Positions 22,862-35,500 of a DNA stretch of 64,000 nucleotides are shown here, one piece after another. The notes beneath the pieces were generated by a model. That model did not search any database. It was not told the DNA's origin and worked only from the letters and a program-made list of their open reading frames with translations. Both the position numbers and the translations under genes were made by a program. This DNA comes from Rhinopomastus cyanomelas (Eukaryota; Chordata; Aves; Bucerotiformes; Rhinopomastidae), in the NCBI GenBank assembly GCA_013400115.1, contig VXBP01003672.1, positions 1 through 64,000 on the forward strand, written 5' to 3'. The first letter of the stretch is position 1. Each line of letters opens with the position of its first letter.

Positions 22862-23325
22862 TGAACAGGTGAAGGAACTGCTTGAGAAAGTCCAGTGCAG
22901 AGCCACAAAGATGATGGAGGGACTGGAGTATGTCCCTGATTAGGAAAAGCTGAGGGAGCTGGGACTCTTTAGCTTGGAAAGCAAGAGATTGAGGGGCAAC
23001 CTCATTAATGGTTACAATTCTGGAAGAAGTAGGTGTCAGCAGGATGGAGCCAGGCTCTGCTCAGTGCAGATGATAAGACAAGGGGCAATGGGTGTGAGCT
23101 GGAACATGGGAAGTTCCACAAAAGTCTGAGAAGGAACTTTTTCCCAGTGAGGGTGACAGAGCACTGAAAGCAGCTGCCCAGGGCAGTTGTGGAGTCTCCT
23201 TCACTGGAGGTGTTTAAAATCTGCCTGGCCATGTTCCATTGTGACTTGATCTAGGGAATCCGGCTCTGGCAGGGGTATTGGACTAGATGATCTTTCGAGG
23301 TCCCTTCCAATCCCTTATGTTTTGT
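22862..23325 (+). mobile_element. CR1 LINE, ~465 bp 3' end
   Basis: It starts near GAAGGAACTGCTTGAGAAAG, keeps the GAGCTGGGACTCTTTAGC and GAGGGTGACAGAGCACTG segments, and ends CTTCCAATCCCTTATGTTTT. The tail octamer is lost, which points to an older copy. The frame has stops (for example TAG after CCCTGAT). Confidence 0.93.
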
Positions 23326-23780
23326 GTGTGAGTTCAAGAGATCTTGGTGACAGTCTGGAGTTTTCAGCAGGCTGATGATTTTAAGCCAAGGAACTAGTAA
23401 TGCACAAACAGCCAGTGAATAATAAAACAATGTGGTACTGTAAGTAAAACTTACTATGTTCCAAGGCTAAAACCATGTTGGTTTAAGCAACTAACAGGAA
23501 AACTGAAGCAAGATATTCTGCTGAAGTCTATGATAATTTAATTTCTCATGTATGTGTAATTCAAAAACTCTCAAAATTATAGGATAAAGACTGAACAATG
23601 CTTATTGTGAATTATGTATTAGTTAAGGAATGCATTATACAACCTATTTATGTGACTGAGATTTAAATTTGACTATATGTGTATCTCCACAAGAACATAA
23701 GTTAATTTATTTTAGGTTTACTTGACAGAAACCTTGCAATTCATTAGGCAAAATGACTGTTTTATAGGTGCTTGGCTGCT

Positions 23781-23850
23781 TTATAAATTATAAATTTATA
23801 AATTTTATTTATTCATAAATACATATTATATATTACTTTATAAATTATGA
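23781..23850. repeat. AT-rich low-complexity block
   Basis: Repeated TATAAATT/AAATTTATA units over about 70 bp, partly palindromic. Confidence 0.7.
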
Positions 23851-24880
23851 ACTCAAATACTGCATCTAAGCATTACTTTACTTTCGTATTATAAGTTAAA
23901 ATACCTTTTTATGTTTTTTTCTACCTTAGTTTTCTAGACATTAGCCTGCATTTTAGACAGTCAACAACAATTACATAAATGGAGACAATCTGTAGCTGGC
24001 AAAATCCACATTGTTCTCCAATGTCCTTCTATTCTTCAATATTAAGGAAAGCTTTCCTGGGCTTTTTCAATTACAGATTTTGTTATCCCACAAGGTAAGC
24101 ACTATCCCTCTGGGCCAGGTAGGCTGGAAGTTATGAACGATGTGTCAGCACGTACACCCTCGTAACCTTGGGGTTTGTTTGCTTATGCTCTTCAGCTGTT
24201 AGATTGTTCATCAATAGTAAATGACACACACAATGTAATACAGCATTTTTACAGCACTGTTATTTTCATTTGGGGGGATACTGGTAGAAAAAAATGACAC
24301 AGAACATTTTACACTATGCTTAAGACTCCTTTTAAATCAACTTTTCTTGCTCTTTGGTTCATTTTCTTCAGGTAATTTCAACTGATGTTGTTTGTATCTT
24401 TAGCATGATGTCTCAGGCTGCTGACTTACTGCATGACAAGACCTACTCTTTTCCCAGAAACCCATTGCTGTCAGAAGACTATCAGTACATCATGCAGTCC
24501 AAATAATTTACTGTTCCTTACTGTAAGAAAATTCAAATGTGTTTACAAAATTAGACTCTGATAAAAGAGTACCATTTGGCTTTGGAATTATTTTGTTTTA
24601 TTTTTCAGTATTTAACTATAGAATAACCACCAGCAGTTACTCTTTTCTTTAAAAAAAGTATATGCTTTCTAAAATCACTGTTAAAGAGCCATGAAAAGAT
24701 AGAGAGTAATGCAGAAAAAGTTTGCTAAGTATTGGCTAACAAATATTTATTCAACACAGAAACTATTATAAGGCTGTAGGTTTTTTCATTTGTTCTTTGA
24801 ATTTTAAGTTTTTCTACTCAGTTTCAATTCGAAAATCCTAAGTCATCTTCTGAAACTCAAAGTAAGAGTGGGGTAGATTA

Positions 24881-24945
24881 AAGACATAGAAGTAGACAGA
24901 GGAACAGAGAGATAGAGGGATATAGATAGGAGATAGAGAGATTTT
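24881..24945. repeat. Degenerate (GATA/GAGA)n tract
   Basis: A purine-rich tract with AGATAG, AGAGAG and GATATAG units on the plus strand. Confidence 0.65.
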
Positions 24946-26051
24946 AAGGAGCAAATTGTAATAATTTACTGGTGGAGTCTGAGAAGATATCTTTAGACTT
25001 ATTCTTTTTAAGCACTACAGCCATCTTCATGCTTCTTCCATCTCTTATCACATTTTCTCTCAATTTGATCATTTTGAATTTCCTTAGGAGACTATTTTAG
25101 TAAATGCTGCTGTAAGTAGCTTTCAGATGAACTACTGGGACTTCTTGTACATAATAATGTACTCTCATATAAAGGCTATTTTTTTATTAAGCAGTGTAAA
25201 TATATTTTAATCAGAACTTAGCAGCTCTGACTTTAAAATAGCCTAAGGCAGTGAAATGCTTTGTGAATATTTGGGATGTGAGTGGCTGCACAGGCTGAGA
25301 AGTAGGAACACTTTCTGGTTTCCCTGAGGCATCATTGCCTCAAGAGTTGACCTTCTTCCCAACTGTAAGTCTTGTTGCCATTGTGTAATACACTCAAAGT
25401 ACAATAGCTATTGCCAAGATGTGAAGCTTTTTAAGTCATATCTCTGCCATGAAAAGAACTTCAGCACATATAATAGTATGAAAATTACTGTCATTGCCTA
25501 ATATTTATGCAGAACTAGAAGTCAAAACCAGTGTATAGATCTCCTTTCTTACAATCTCTCATACCTCTTGCTGAAGAAAAACAAACACAAAAAGTATAAC
25601 TGTTCTGCTCGATGTCGGATGCCATCACAGAATTCACCTCTCATGGTTTTTTTCTGTCTGAACATGCAGTTGTTGAAAGCAACGATTTCAAAAGCAGCTT
25701 CTATAGCCTGAAGGCAACTGAAGTCTCAAATTTCTCTTCCCTTTTCATTCTCCGCAAAAGTGTAATTGCATTAAAACATTTCAGTGAGCACCTTTATGTG
25801 TCTACATAATACAGGTATGAGTTTCTATTAACATTTGTGTTCATATGTCAGGAATTCTGGTTTAAGATCCTAAAAATGATGCTGATTTGTTATGAATTAG
25901 TGATTTAGACCACTTAAAGAATCACTGTCAAAGTATTATCAAAATGATTTTGATGTGAATTTGTAAAAGTGTGACTTAAAATTTGTTTCAAGGGTTTACT
26001 ACCTGAAAAATTGAGTTAGAATTGATTTTTCTTGGATAAGAAATAGTTTCA

Positions 26052-26370
26052 ATCATAGAAACATAGATGCATCAAAGTTAGAAGAAACCTTCAAAGTCCA
26101 ACCATCCAGCCTACAACACCAAACCACTAAGCTATCTCCTGAAACACCATGTCTACCCACTTTTTGAACTACTCTAAGGAAGGTGTCTCCACCTCCTCTC
26201 TGGGCAGCCTGTTCCAAGCCCTTCCCACTCTTTCTGGAAATAAATTTTCCCTAACGTCCAATCTGAACCTCCCCTGGTACCACTTGTCCCCATTTCCTCT
26301 TGTCCTATCACTGGGGAGAAGAGGCAAACACCCACCTCACAACAACCTCCTTTCAGGTGGTTGGAGAGAG
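26052..26370 (-). mobile_element. CR1 LINE, older 3' fragment
   Basis: It begins ATCATAGAAACATAGATGC and carries TCCACCTCCTCTCTGGGCAG and TCCTTTCAGGTGGTTGGAG. It differs more from the other copies than they do from one another, for example in the AGAAACCTTCAAAGTCCAAC core, so it probably belongs to an older subfamily. Confidence 0.9.
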
Positions 26371-26600
26371 TTTCAAAATTTGAGAGGCATCCCCGCTCTA
26401 GTGGAGAGTTCTGGGTGTGCTGTCTGGCTGGATTTCAGGAAACATTCAAATTAGTTTCATACAGTGATCCTTCACTGGTACAAGGTCTCTCTTCATCAAG
26501 GAGCAACCCTGAGAGGCATCTCAGCTCAAGGGGAATTCTCTACCGTGCAGCCACGCTGCCTACCTAGCAGGGAGAGCGCAGAGAATGCTCGTATAGGCTG
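26371..26600. repeat. Unclassified segment with a short direct repeat
   Basis: GAGAGGCATCCCCGCTC (about 26381) recurs imperfectly as GAGAGGCATCTCAGCTC (about 26511), 130 bp apart. GC content is above the surroundings. It directly abuts the 5' end of a CR1 and could be a fragment of another repeat family. Confidence 0.35.
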
Positions 26601-27496
26601 TCTAAACGCTATTTTCTACCTAGTAATTATTTACCTATAATTTTCTTGGATTACAGTGAATAACACTAAAAGTTCAGTATTTTCATCTGCCTTCTACAGT
26701 AATTATTGACTGTCATGGTGCTGCTTAAAACCATAGTAACATACACTAGATAGTTACAACAATTAAGAATGAACTCAGGTATTCGAGAACAGCTTTTTCA
26801 CAAAACACGTCTATCAAACAAAGCGTGTGATATCACACACAGAACGACATCACTTCCGTGGATATGCACTCTTGTGTGTCTGAACAAACATCTATCCCTG
26901 TTTCCCTCTCCAGTTTTTGAAGGATCCATCACTTAACCAAAACCCCTGTTAGCAACAGCCAACTCACTTTTCAAAGGTGATCTCAGTACAACTAATAGTA
27001 AGCCCCTCACAGCAAAGCGCTGAAGAAATATCTGTTTGTAGTCTCTTGGAAAAGAAGAGTGAAGCCCTGGAGGTTTTGCTGGAATAGTTTCTCTGAAGAA
27101 AAGAAGGACATGACAGGCATCATCCTTTTTTCTTGAGTGTCAGTGGTTTTATGCCCAAGGAAATTAGACTACGCCTGGGCCTTGTCGGTAAAGCCAGTCA
27201 CAGGGTGACATATGTGTCATTTCTGATAGACTAACATTGAGCAGCATTCCTTGCTGGAATTTTTAAGTGAGACATGTCGTGTCAAATCCCATTAATCAAA
27301 TGTGCTACTTGTTGGAAATATATTATATGTAATAGAGAAAAACATAAATAAATTATAGGGAAGTATTTTTTTGGCACAGACAGGTCTTCAGTTATGAAAC
27401 ACTTTGCCAAAGAAGGGTAATTCCAAGTGCTTGTGTGCCTTTCTTCTCCTTTATAAAGCAAAAATTAGTGGAATCATTAAACTGGAATGACACAGA
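26601..27496. other. Unique DNA, no gene seen
   Basis: It contains the 14-bp perfect palindrome GTGTGATATCACAC at 26825-26838. No other feature was recognised. Confidence 0.5.
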
Positions 27497-28550
27497 TTTG
27501 ACAGATGGACCACTCACTGGGTAAGGAGCTGGATAAGTTGTGATCAATGGCTTAGTTTCCAAATGGAGTTGAGTGATGAGTGCTGTTCCTCAAGGGTTGG
27601 TACTCAGACCAGTGCTATTCAATATCTTTGTCAGCAACATGGACAGTGGCCAGTGGAATTGAATGCCCCCTTAGTAAGTTTGCTGACGACATCAAACTGG
27701 GTCGTGAACACACTGTAGGGAATGGAGGCCATCCACAGGGACCGTAATAGGCTCAAGAAATGGGCTCAGGAAAACTTCATGAAATTCAACAAGGACAAGT
27801 GCAAGGTTCTGCACCTGGGTTGAGGCTATCCCATCCACCAATACAGATTGAGAGAAGAAACGGTTGGGGACAGCCCTGAGGAGAAAGACTTGGAGGTGTT
27901 GGTGGATGACAAATCTGACAGAAGCTGTCAGTATCTGCTTGCAGCCTAGAAAGCCAACTGTATCCTGAGATGCATCAAAAGAAGCAGTGGTGGTCAAGGG
28001 AGGTGATTCTCTGCACTGGTGAGACCCCACATAGAGTCCTGTGTCCAGTTCTAGAGTCCCCAACGTCAGAAAGACATAGTACTCCTGGAAGGTATCCAGA
28101 GGAGAGCAACTCAAATGATTAGAGGGCTGGAGCACCTCCTCAAATAGGACAGGCTGAGCAAGTTGGAGTTGATCAGCCTGGAGAAGAGGAAGCTTCCAGG
28201 TGATCATCTAAGCAGCTTTCCAATAGCTGAAGGGGGCACTGCAAAAAGCTGGGGTAGGGCTTTTTACATAGGTGCATAGTGAGAGGACAAGAGGAAAGGG
28301 TTCCAGACTTGAAGAGGGGAGATTGAGGTTGGACATGAGGAACAAATTCTTTCCTTTGAGGGTGCTAAGATGCTGGAACAGGTTGCCCAAGGAAGTAGTG
28401 GCTGTCCCATCCTTGGAAGTCTTGAAGGCCAGCTTGGCTGGGGCCCTGAGTAACCTGCTCTAGTGAAGGTGCCCCTGCCTGTGCAGGAGGGTTGGAACTA
28501 GATGATCTTTAATGCCTCTTCCAACCTTGACTATTCTATCATTCTATGAT
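27497..28550 (+). mobile_element. CR1 LINE, ~1.05 kb 3' half
   Basis: It begins within the reverse-transcriptase palm and reaches the tail ATTCTATCATTCTATGA. Broken plus-strand frames show KFADDIKLG (near 27680, motif C with both Asp), NFMKFNKDKCKVLHLG, and further on RGKGSRLEEGRLRLDMRNKFFPLRVLRCWNRLPKEV (28272-28463 frame). Stops and indels break the frame between these. A 171-codon minus-strand frame over 27692-28207 is an antisense shadow. Confidence 0.95.
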
Positions 28551-31162
28551 TTTTAGAAAAGGGGGCTATTCCATAAATATGCATCAATGCCAATATGTGA
28601 ATACTCATCAGAAAAATGCCAACAAATTTGCAAGTCTCATTTTGAATCTTTTAACTTCACAAAAATTGATGTAATGTAAAGGAGAACAAGATGTCTTCAC
28701 ATTTCTTTAAACAGTTTTGGTCGCTTAACAAAATATTCTTAACATAACCAAACTCATATAGTAAATTTACTATTTTGACTAATATTGCAAGTGATTTAAG
28801 TTCTTCATTATCTGTCACATCAAGTTACAGAAAAGAAACAACAATGTAATAAAAAGTAGAGTGGGAATAGCGGTTGGCAAGGGAATGGAAAGTGTAATAC
28901 AAAATTGTGATGCGTGTTGATTATATAAATCCTGCAATAATATTCAAATGTCCCAAACTGTGATTGCAAAAGTTAAACAGTTTGAGTTTGTATAACACAG
29001 TCTCTTGGAGGAGACTCCTTGAAATATAAACTATGGAGACCAAGAACAAAAATTTCCCTCAGATTACTTAATGCCATTATCTTCAAGCTGCTAGTTCTTC
29101 TGGCTTCCCTCTGATCAGTCATTGTTTGAGAAAGATTGAGATGACTAGTACACTTGTCCTGACATCACAGTGTGTTTGTGGATTTAATCTGACCTTGTAC
29201 TTGATCTTCTCATGATAGTAAAAGCAAGAATTCATTTAAATGTAATGATTTACTAAGTGAGAGGTACACAAAGTCACTGGTTTAGAATTGAGTTTTAAGA
29301 AGATGGCACTGAAATGATTCCTGCAACTAAATCCTTTCTGTCAGAAAAGACTCTATTTCACAATCAGAGTGTATTTCAATAGGCAAGAAAGTAGATTTCT
29401 TGTGCTAAAGATACTCTGACAGCTGGTCCCAGCTTCTCAGTAAGTCATAGCTATTTCATTTAACCTGTATGCTTGAAATATTTGTTAAAGAACATTAAAT
29501 TGTCAGAAAACTTATATTCTTTTCATGTCACATATTTTGTTTTCATTGTTTTAGTCTGTTTAGATAGAGGGTTTCATGCATGCACCCAAAATGTAGCAGA
29601 AAAACCAACAACAGAGATGAATTAACTGGGCCTCCTGTGGAGCGTCATGACCTCAATTTACCCTGCCATTGTGTTTCTTAAAATGAGCTAAAGAAACAGG
29701 TAAAATAAACAGTTAGGAAATTTTATTACCAGGCAATCTTTCAAGTATGTGTAAGGAATTGAGAGGGATGACTGTAATGTTTATCAACAGCATTTAAAAC
29801 TAGGATAAAAAACTATTAAAAGCAAAGGATGTTGTGAAGAACGAGTGAAAAATGTGTGCTTTGAAAGCAATAGGACCACTTGTAAGTTGAAGGATGAGAT
29901 CTTACGTCAATCTTTCTGTAAGAGAGCTAGTTGAGTGAAGCATTGGGGTGGTGAGGGTTGAACATTACATAAATCCTACCTGAGGATGTTCTCTGAAATT
30001 AATTACTTTGAGTCCAAGTTATGTACTGTAAAAACACTTTCCTACTGGCACAGGACTGAAAACCAGCAAGGGTAATCCATAGAAATATCCATATTTTTTT
30101 TTATCTTGGTGAAAACAGATGAAACACTCAACTTACCAATTAGTTTCAAGTGGTACAGAAAATTAAGCATTTCAAAGATAATGTCTATTAGCTAGGAAAA
30201 AAAATAGAGATGAGGAAAAAATATAAGAGCTTCCTTTTTAGGCACAATAAGGAGTTGTATCTGGAAGTACTGTTGTCACTGATATTAATCTTTTCATTAA
30301 CTTATTTAGCATGAATTCATTATCTGGCTGACATTTTAAGTAAGGTCTCCACTGTGTCTGAAATAATCAGGGTTTTTTTTGCATGGCAAAACTATTTACT
30401 CTTGTTAAGTTAAAATGAATCACATTAAGAGAATCTGACCTCAGCTAGAAGCTAATTGAGATCGAGGATACAGCACTGGTAATCATTTTACAAATGAGTT
30501 CCCTGTTTGCATTCAGTTCTGACTCAGAGCTCCTAGTAATGTCAAGTCTTTGTTAATAGATCCTTATCAAGGTAATTCTTTAGAAGGCATCCCTTGATTA
30601 GAAATGAAAAGAACATATCCTACATGTAACAGTGAACTGACTACAGGAACTATTTCCAGAACTCTGGATACACACAGTGTACACACACACTTGACCTGAG
30701 ATAAACCAGTAATATTTAAATACTGTCTTAACATGAAAGAAACTCATAGCCTGCATTTGGTCTTGCAGCAAGTAATATATTATTGTTGTGCTCATTGATA
30801 ATACAGCCACTTCTCTTTCTAGAAACAGTGTAAGTAAAAAATGCCACCACAAATGCAGTTCTTGGAGCCCTCTATGCAGTTATTCCTGATAAGAGAGCTC
30901 TTACGTAGTATTCATGTTTTATAATAAGTGAAAATAGTCTTTATCTCCAGTCTAGAAGGAAAAGACAGAGATACTTGATCTAGATGATGCAGTTGGACCA
31001 CATGATCACTGTTGGTCCCTTTGAAATGAACTACTGTAGATTTCGAGTCAGTAAACTCTATCAATCAGTTTAACAATAAATGAATATTTTCAGTATTATA
31101 CGTCCAGCAGTCACAGCAGATCACATTAGTAATTAAAATCTTTAAAAATAAAAGATATAAAT
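28551..31162. other. AT-rich unique DNA, no gene seen
   Basis: About 2.6 kb without a gene. Near 30989-31030 the wording GTTGGACCACATGATCACTG resembles a very old plus-strand CR1 3' end, but without a tail it stays uncertain. An 84-codon minus-strand frame (30598-30852) has no motif. Confidence 0.45.
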
Positions 31163-31535
31163 AATCATAGAATCATTCAATGGTCTGAGTTGGAAGAGAC
31201 CTTAAAGATCATCTAGTTCCAACGCCCCCTGCACAGGCAGGGGCACCTTCACTAGATCATACTCAGGGCCCCAGCCAAGCTGGCCTTCAAGACTTCCAAG
31301 GATGGGACAGCCACTACTTCCTTGGGCAACCTGTTCCAGCATATCAGCACACTCACAGGAAAGAATTTGTTCCTCATGTCCAACCGCAATCTCCCCTCTT
31401 CAAGTCTGGAACCCTTTCCCCTTGTCCTTTCACGGTGCACCCATGTAAAAAGCCCTACCCCACCTTTTTTGCAGTGCCCCCTTCAGCTATTGGAAAGCTG
31501 CTTAGAAGATCACCTTGGAGCTTCCTCTTCTCCAG
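31163..31535 (-). mobile_element. CR1 LINE, 5'-truncated, with junction hairpin
   Basis: It starts AATCATAGAATCATTCAATG and decodes on the minus strand to RGKGSRLEEGRLRLDMRNKFFPVSVLICWNRLPKEVVAVPSLEVL-type ORF2 end (31440-31252). It breaks off at CTTCTCCAG. Beyond the break lies a palindrome (31537-31563), then ATAAATA (31565-31571). ATAAATA also occurs right before the tail (31157-31163), a possible 7-bp target duplication, though AT-rich. Confidence 0.94.
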
Positions 31536-31536
31536 A

Positions 31537-31563
31537 GAGGTTGTTGTTCTCCAGAACAACCTC
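31537..31563. repeat. Palindrome at CR1 5' junction
   Basis: GTTGTTCT (31543-31550) and AGAACAAC (31553-31560) are perfect inverted repeats with a 2-nt spacer. A second register pairs GAGGTTGTT (31537-31545) with AACAACCTC (31555-31563). It lies between the truncated CR1 end and the possible target duplication. Confidence 0.85.
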
Positions 31564-31571
31564 CATAAATA

Positions 31572-34244
31572 TATACATGTAGATAAATACAGACATAAAT
31601 TTTAAGGACACTGATACTTACATTCCTGACACACCTTATATCTTCTGTAGTGTAATGTTTAGAGATGAGAAAGCGAAATGTTTCAGTGTCTAGTCACTAG
31701 CTGATGTCTTAACATAATGATTTCTCTCTTTTTAATTTAATAAGCAGAAGTACAGAAATGATTCCTCATGAAAGAACCCAAGCTTTTCTCAAACAAGCTG
31801 CTTGTGTTGAATGAATTTGAAAAGGGTTAAGCCACATTCTAAATAGCGCTGCCGTTAGTTGTGGTTGGCTCAGTGCAACTTCTTGTTGCCTCTCACAGTG
31901 AGACATTCTTCAACTATTTCACAGAACATAAAAACTCACATCCTTTTGCAAAAAATCCCCAGATAGAATTCTTTTATCTGACTCTACCTCCACTCGAAAC
32001 TGCCATGTAGGACAGATATACTATATGTGTTGCACTGTAACAGGTATTTTCTTTAAACTTCCTACATGGCTTCACAATATTTTATTTCACAGTACAGGTG
32101 CAAATTAGTGGCATTTTTAGCTACCTTTCTGTCACCCTGTTGTGCTTTATATTTAATCTGCACTTTTAATCATTGTACTGAAATACTATCCTTATATATT
32201 TCACAGCCATTAGTTAAAAAATGTATAGTTTCTGAATAAACCCCTGAAATCTTGACACATACCTGAATTAAGCATTCATCAGAGTTTTTAGTGTGTTCAG
32301 AACCTCTTTCAATATATCATTTCCTGTAATAAAAGCTTCAGAAATAACTCAACAGGAACCATGTAAAATGCTTTTATGTCCTGTACCGAAAGATTTACTA
32401 CAGGGCTATTAATAAAATAAACTGGCAATTTACCCAACTGCTATTTATTTTCTCTATGAGTCTCTTATGTTCTCCTAAGCTGTGTGACTTCAAACTAGAT
32501 CTTTCATAAATTAAATTCCTCACTATTTGAATTAAATAGCATGAAGATATACTACATTATATAATTCAAATCAAAACCATGACATTTTAAGACAAGACCC
32601 AAAAGACTATTACACCATAATGCAGTTGTTTACCAACACTTAGGAATAAAACAAAGTTCCCCTTTATTTCAGACAGAGGATCTATTATTATTTCAGTTTG
32701 AAATTTTCCAACTACATACATTGCAGTGGGCAAAAACAGCGGTAAAGTGAAACAAGTTCTTGTATTGAATTGATAAACATCTGCATAAAATGAAGAAAAT
32801 AAATTCTAAGTAAATTTTTAAGTTAATTTACTAAGAAAAAAAGAAGAAAAGCACTTCAGATTATTTCTACAAGCATCTTTTAAATTTTTTTAAATACCTG
32901 TTTTTGTTCTTTGTTTTATGATTAAGGTACAAGAGGTCATTTCTCCATTTTCAGAGCATTAAGCATGCCCAATAATGCAATTTTTTTCTCTAAAGAGGTA
33001 TTTAAGGTCTCATATAAGTGGGTTGATTTGCAAAACAACACTGAAGTAAACAGATTTACTAATTTCTGGCTATTTTTCTCATGAAGGAAGGGCCTAAAAT
33101 TATGGACTTTCCCAGGTTTATACAGAAAAGCATCAAAGAAGTAGCAGCCGCTCATAAAAATTCACTGTGATCAATCTGAAGCTTGTTAAAATGAGAACAT
33201 GCTATTAAAACTCTTTATAATGGGTACCATCTACTAACACGCTCCCTGCTCCTTTGTTTCTGTATGGTATTTTTTATATAGAAAATAATTATTTTATCTC
33301 TTAGCTAACACACTCGTTAGCTAAACGCTTCCTTCTTAGCTTATACAATGCTACTCAAACAATACACCACATACTGTGTACAATACTTAGCAAATACATT
33401 TTAAAGCCAGCCTGTTTGCTCTGTCTCCACGTAGTAAATTCATTGATGCACTGAAGGATTTTAATTTGGCACAATGTGGTTTTGTGGATTGGAGTGCAAA
33501 ATAAAGCCCTGAGCTAACCCAGTACTACAGCTAGAACCATACGAACTATCAATCAACCTGAAGATAAGCTAGTTCTCCTTTACTCTAACAGGATTTGTAA
33601 CCTGCTCAATTGTTTCCGTGGTTCTGTGAGAGGTGATGCTACATTTGTTTGCTGTGGAAGTCAAAGCACCTCATGGGGAACCTGTATTCGAGGTAATTAC
33701 GTTTTGTCCACAAAACAGCTGGGCTTCTGAGTATTTTATGAATAGTGTAGGGAAACTACACAGTAACAAACAATTGCCCAGATGTGAGTGGCACTACTTA
33801 TACACTGCACAACCCCACCAGTGTCTTCTGTGTGAAAAGTGAAGTTGGTTGCTGCTCAGTCCACACACCTCTTTTCTGCCTTTCCTGACTGAGGCAGGAT
33901 GAATAATGTAAAGAACCTGTCAGAACAATTCACGTGTTCACCACAACATTCTGACTGTAACTATCTTTCTCCTGCCTCACTTCATCTATCCAAAGAGAGG
34001 ATGAGAAGTAGGCATGGAGACAAGCTATAGAGGCTTATCTGCAACTGAACTGAAACCCATAGCTGTTGGCTCTTTCTCATTAAGTCTGTTGGCCCCCAAA
34101 ACGAAACACACTTCCTAAGGAGTAGGCTGAATACAAATTTGCTGTAAAAATAAGAAGTTCAATTCTGTGAACCTCAGATAGCTTTCATGACTGTCCACTC
34201 CCAGCTGCTTGGCATGCCAGGTTTTCTACAGAATTTTTAGGATC
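31572..34244. other. AT-rich unique DNA, no gene seen
   Basis: The longest repeat-free stretch (about 2.7 kb). No exon, RNA gene or regulatory element can be supported by eye. Frames such as 32937-33155 (-) and 33633-33842 (+) have no motif. Confidence 0.5.
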
Positions 34245-34404
34245 CTAGAATCATTCAGGTTGGAAAAGACCCTTGGGATCATTGAGTCCAGCCATCAACT
34301 CTACTCTACAAGTTCACCCCTAAACCAGATCCCCCAACACTACAGCTAAGGGACTTTTAAAGGCATCCAGGGATGGGGACTCAGCCACCACCCTGGGCAG
34401 CCCA
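34245..34404 (-). mobile_element. CR1 LINE 3' fragment
   Basis: It begins CTAGAATCATTCAGGTTGG and carries CCACCACCCTGGGCAGCCC, where it breaks off. It is the same subfamily and has nearly the same 5' cut point as 13576-13744 and 62652-62812. Confidence 0.93.
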
Positions 34405-34542
34405 TTTTGGAACTGTTTTTTTTTCCTTTGCCCACGTCTTTCCATCTAAGAGAAGAAATATGCTGTGAACATCACATCATCACTACAATAATAATTCTTC
34501 TGTTTGTAGCGTCATCCTACTCCAATAGCAAAGCAAGTAAAA

Positions 34543-34787
34543 GAACAGCTGCGCCAGGGGAAATTTAGGCTTGAGGTGAGGAGAAAATTCTTCACTGAGA
34601 GAGTCATTGGCCACTGGAATGGCCTGCCCAGGGAGGTGGTGGAGTCGCCGACTCTGGAGCTGTTCAAGGCAGGATTGGACGTGGCACTTGGTGCCATGGT
34701 CTAGCCTTGAGATCTGTGGTGACAGGTTGGACTTGATGATCTATGAGGTCTCTTCCAACCTTGGTAATACTGTGATACTGTGTGATA
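34543..34787 (+). mobile_element. CR1 LINE 3' end, ATACTGTG-tail subfamily
   Basis: It starts AACAGCTGCGCCAGGGGAAA, keeps GGCCACTGGAATGGCCTGCC, and ends ATACTGTGATACTGTG. Its 3' end nearly duplicates that of 7265-7380. It lies 138 bp from the minus-strand CR1 at 34245, with 5' ends facing. Confidence 0.94.
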
Positions 34788-35500
34788 GAATGAACAGCTT
34801 GTAAGTAATTTCAAACTGCTGTGACCAGTTAGTGAACGTCTACAGCAGAGGATGGCACTGAGGAAGAAAGATGAATTTAACAGAAATGTGATGAGAAGGC
34901 AGTCTTTACTCTAGATAAGTGGTTTGATCAGATCAGTTAGTTGCATTAGTTGAGCCAATTGAGCAGTTCTATCAGCTGAGTGACTCAACCAGTGGTGTAG
35001 CCATTTCTACTTGGCTCTATCAGAAGAGAACTGACTCTTCCTGAATTAGCCAGGCCAGGAAGGGGGTGTAGACTTGGCTCTGACCAATGCAGAACACAAA
35101 AACTGAGCAATCAACAAAAAGAACATCAAAGAGCAAGGGGCCTGAGCTAGTTTGAAAGCCATTCCTTCCTGACAACCAGGCTGCCTGACATCACAATAGT
35201 GAATATAGTAGCAACAGCATATGGGTTGTTCTCGTCCAGCTACACACTGTAATTCCTGTATTTCATTAAATGCAATTTGTACCTCCCTTATGGTATAAAT
35301 GCATTGCTGTATCAATCTTCTGATTCACAGTCCAATACAGCATCAGTTAACTGCAAGAAAGTAAATCTGGTGCTAAGTCCTCCACTTGTGTAATGCCTGA
35401 AAGAACCTGCTTACAGGACGTTAGACCCTGACACCTGTTTGTTTCCACTGGTAACTACTGCTGTCACCACTAGGTGATCGAAACTGAGCCTGAACAGGAC
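34788..35500. other. Unique or unclassified DNA, no gene seen
   Basis: A TATA-like TATGGTATAAATGC occurs at about 35290, but no LTR ends, primer-binding site or gene can be placed around it. The 89-codon minus-strand frame (35046-35315) has no motif. Confidence 0.4.

Larger units (their letters stand above)
23326..26051. other. AT-rich unique DNA, no gene seen
   Basis: The longest stretch free of repeats in the first half. It includes an AT-rich block of TATAAATT units at 23781-23850 and a purine-rich run at 24881-24945. An 18-nt segment at 24077-24094 is flanked by AG and GTAAGC but is unsupported as an exon. A 65-codon frame at 25612-25809 has no motif. Confidence 0.5.

Noticed and set aside
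24077..24094. 18-nt segment between AG and GTAAGC that could be a microexon
   Set aside because: Such spacing is common by chance and no neighbouring exon is visible.
26825..26838. 14-bp palindrome GTGTGATATCACAC
   Set aside because: A single palindrome of this size is expected now and then in 64 kb, and nothing around it gives it a role.
27692..28207. 171-codon minus-strand ORF
   Set aside because: Exact antisense of the CR1 ORF2 in 27497-28550. CR1 often keeps long antisense frames.
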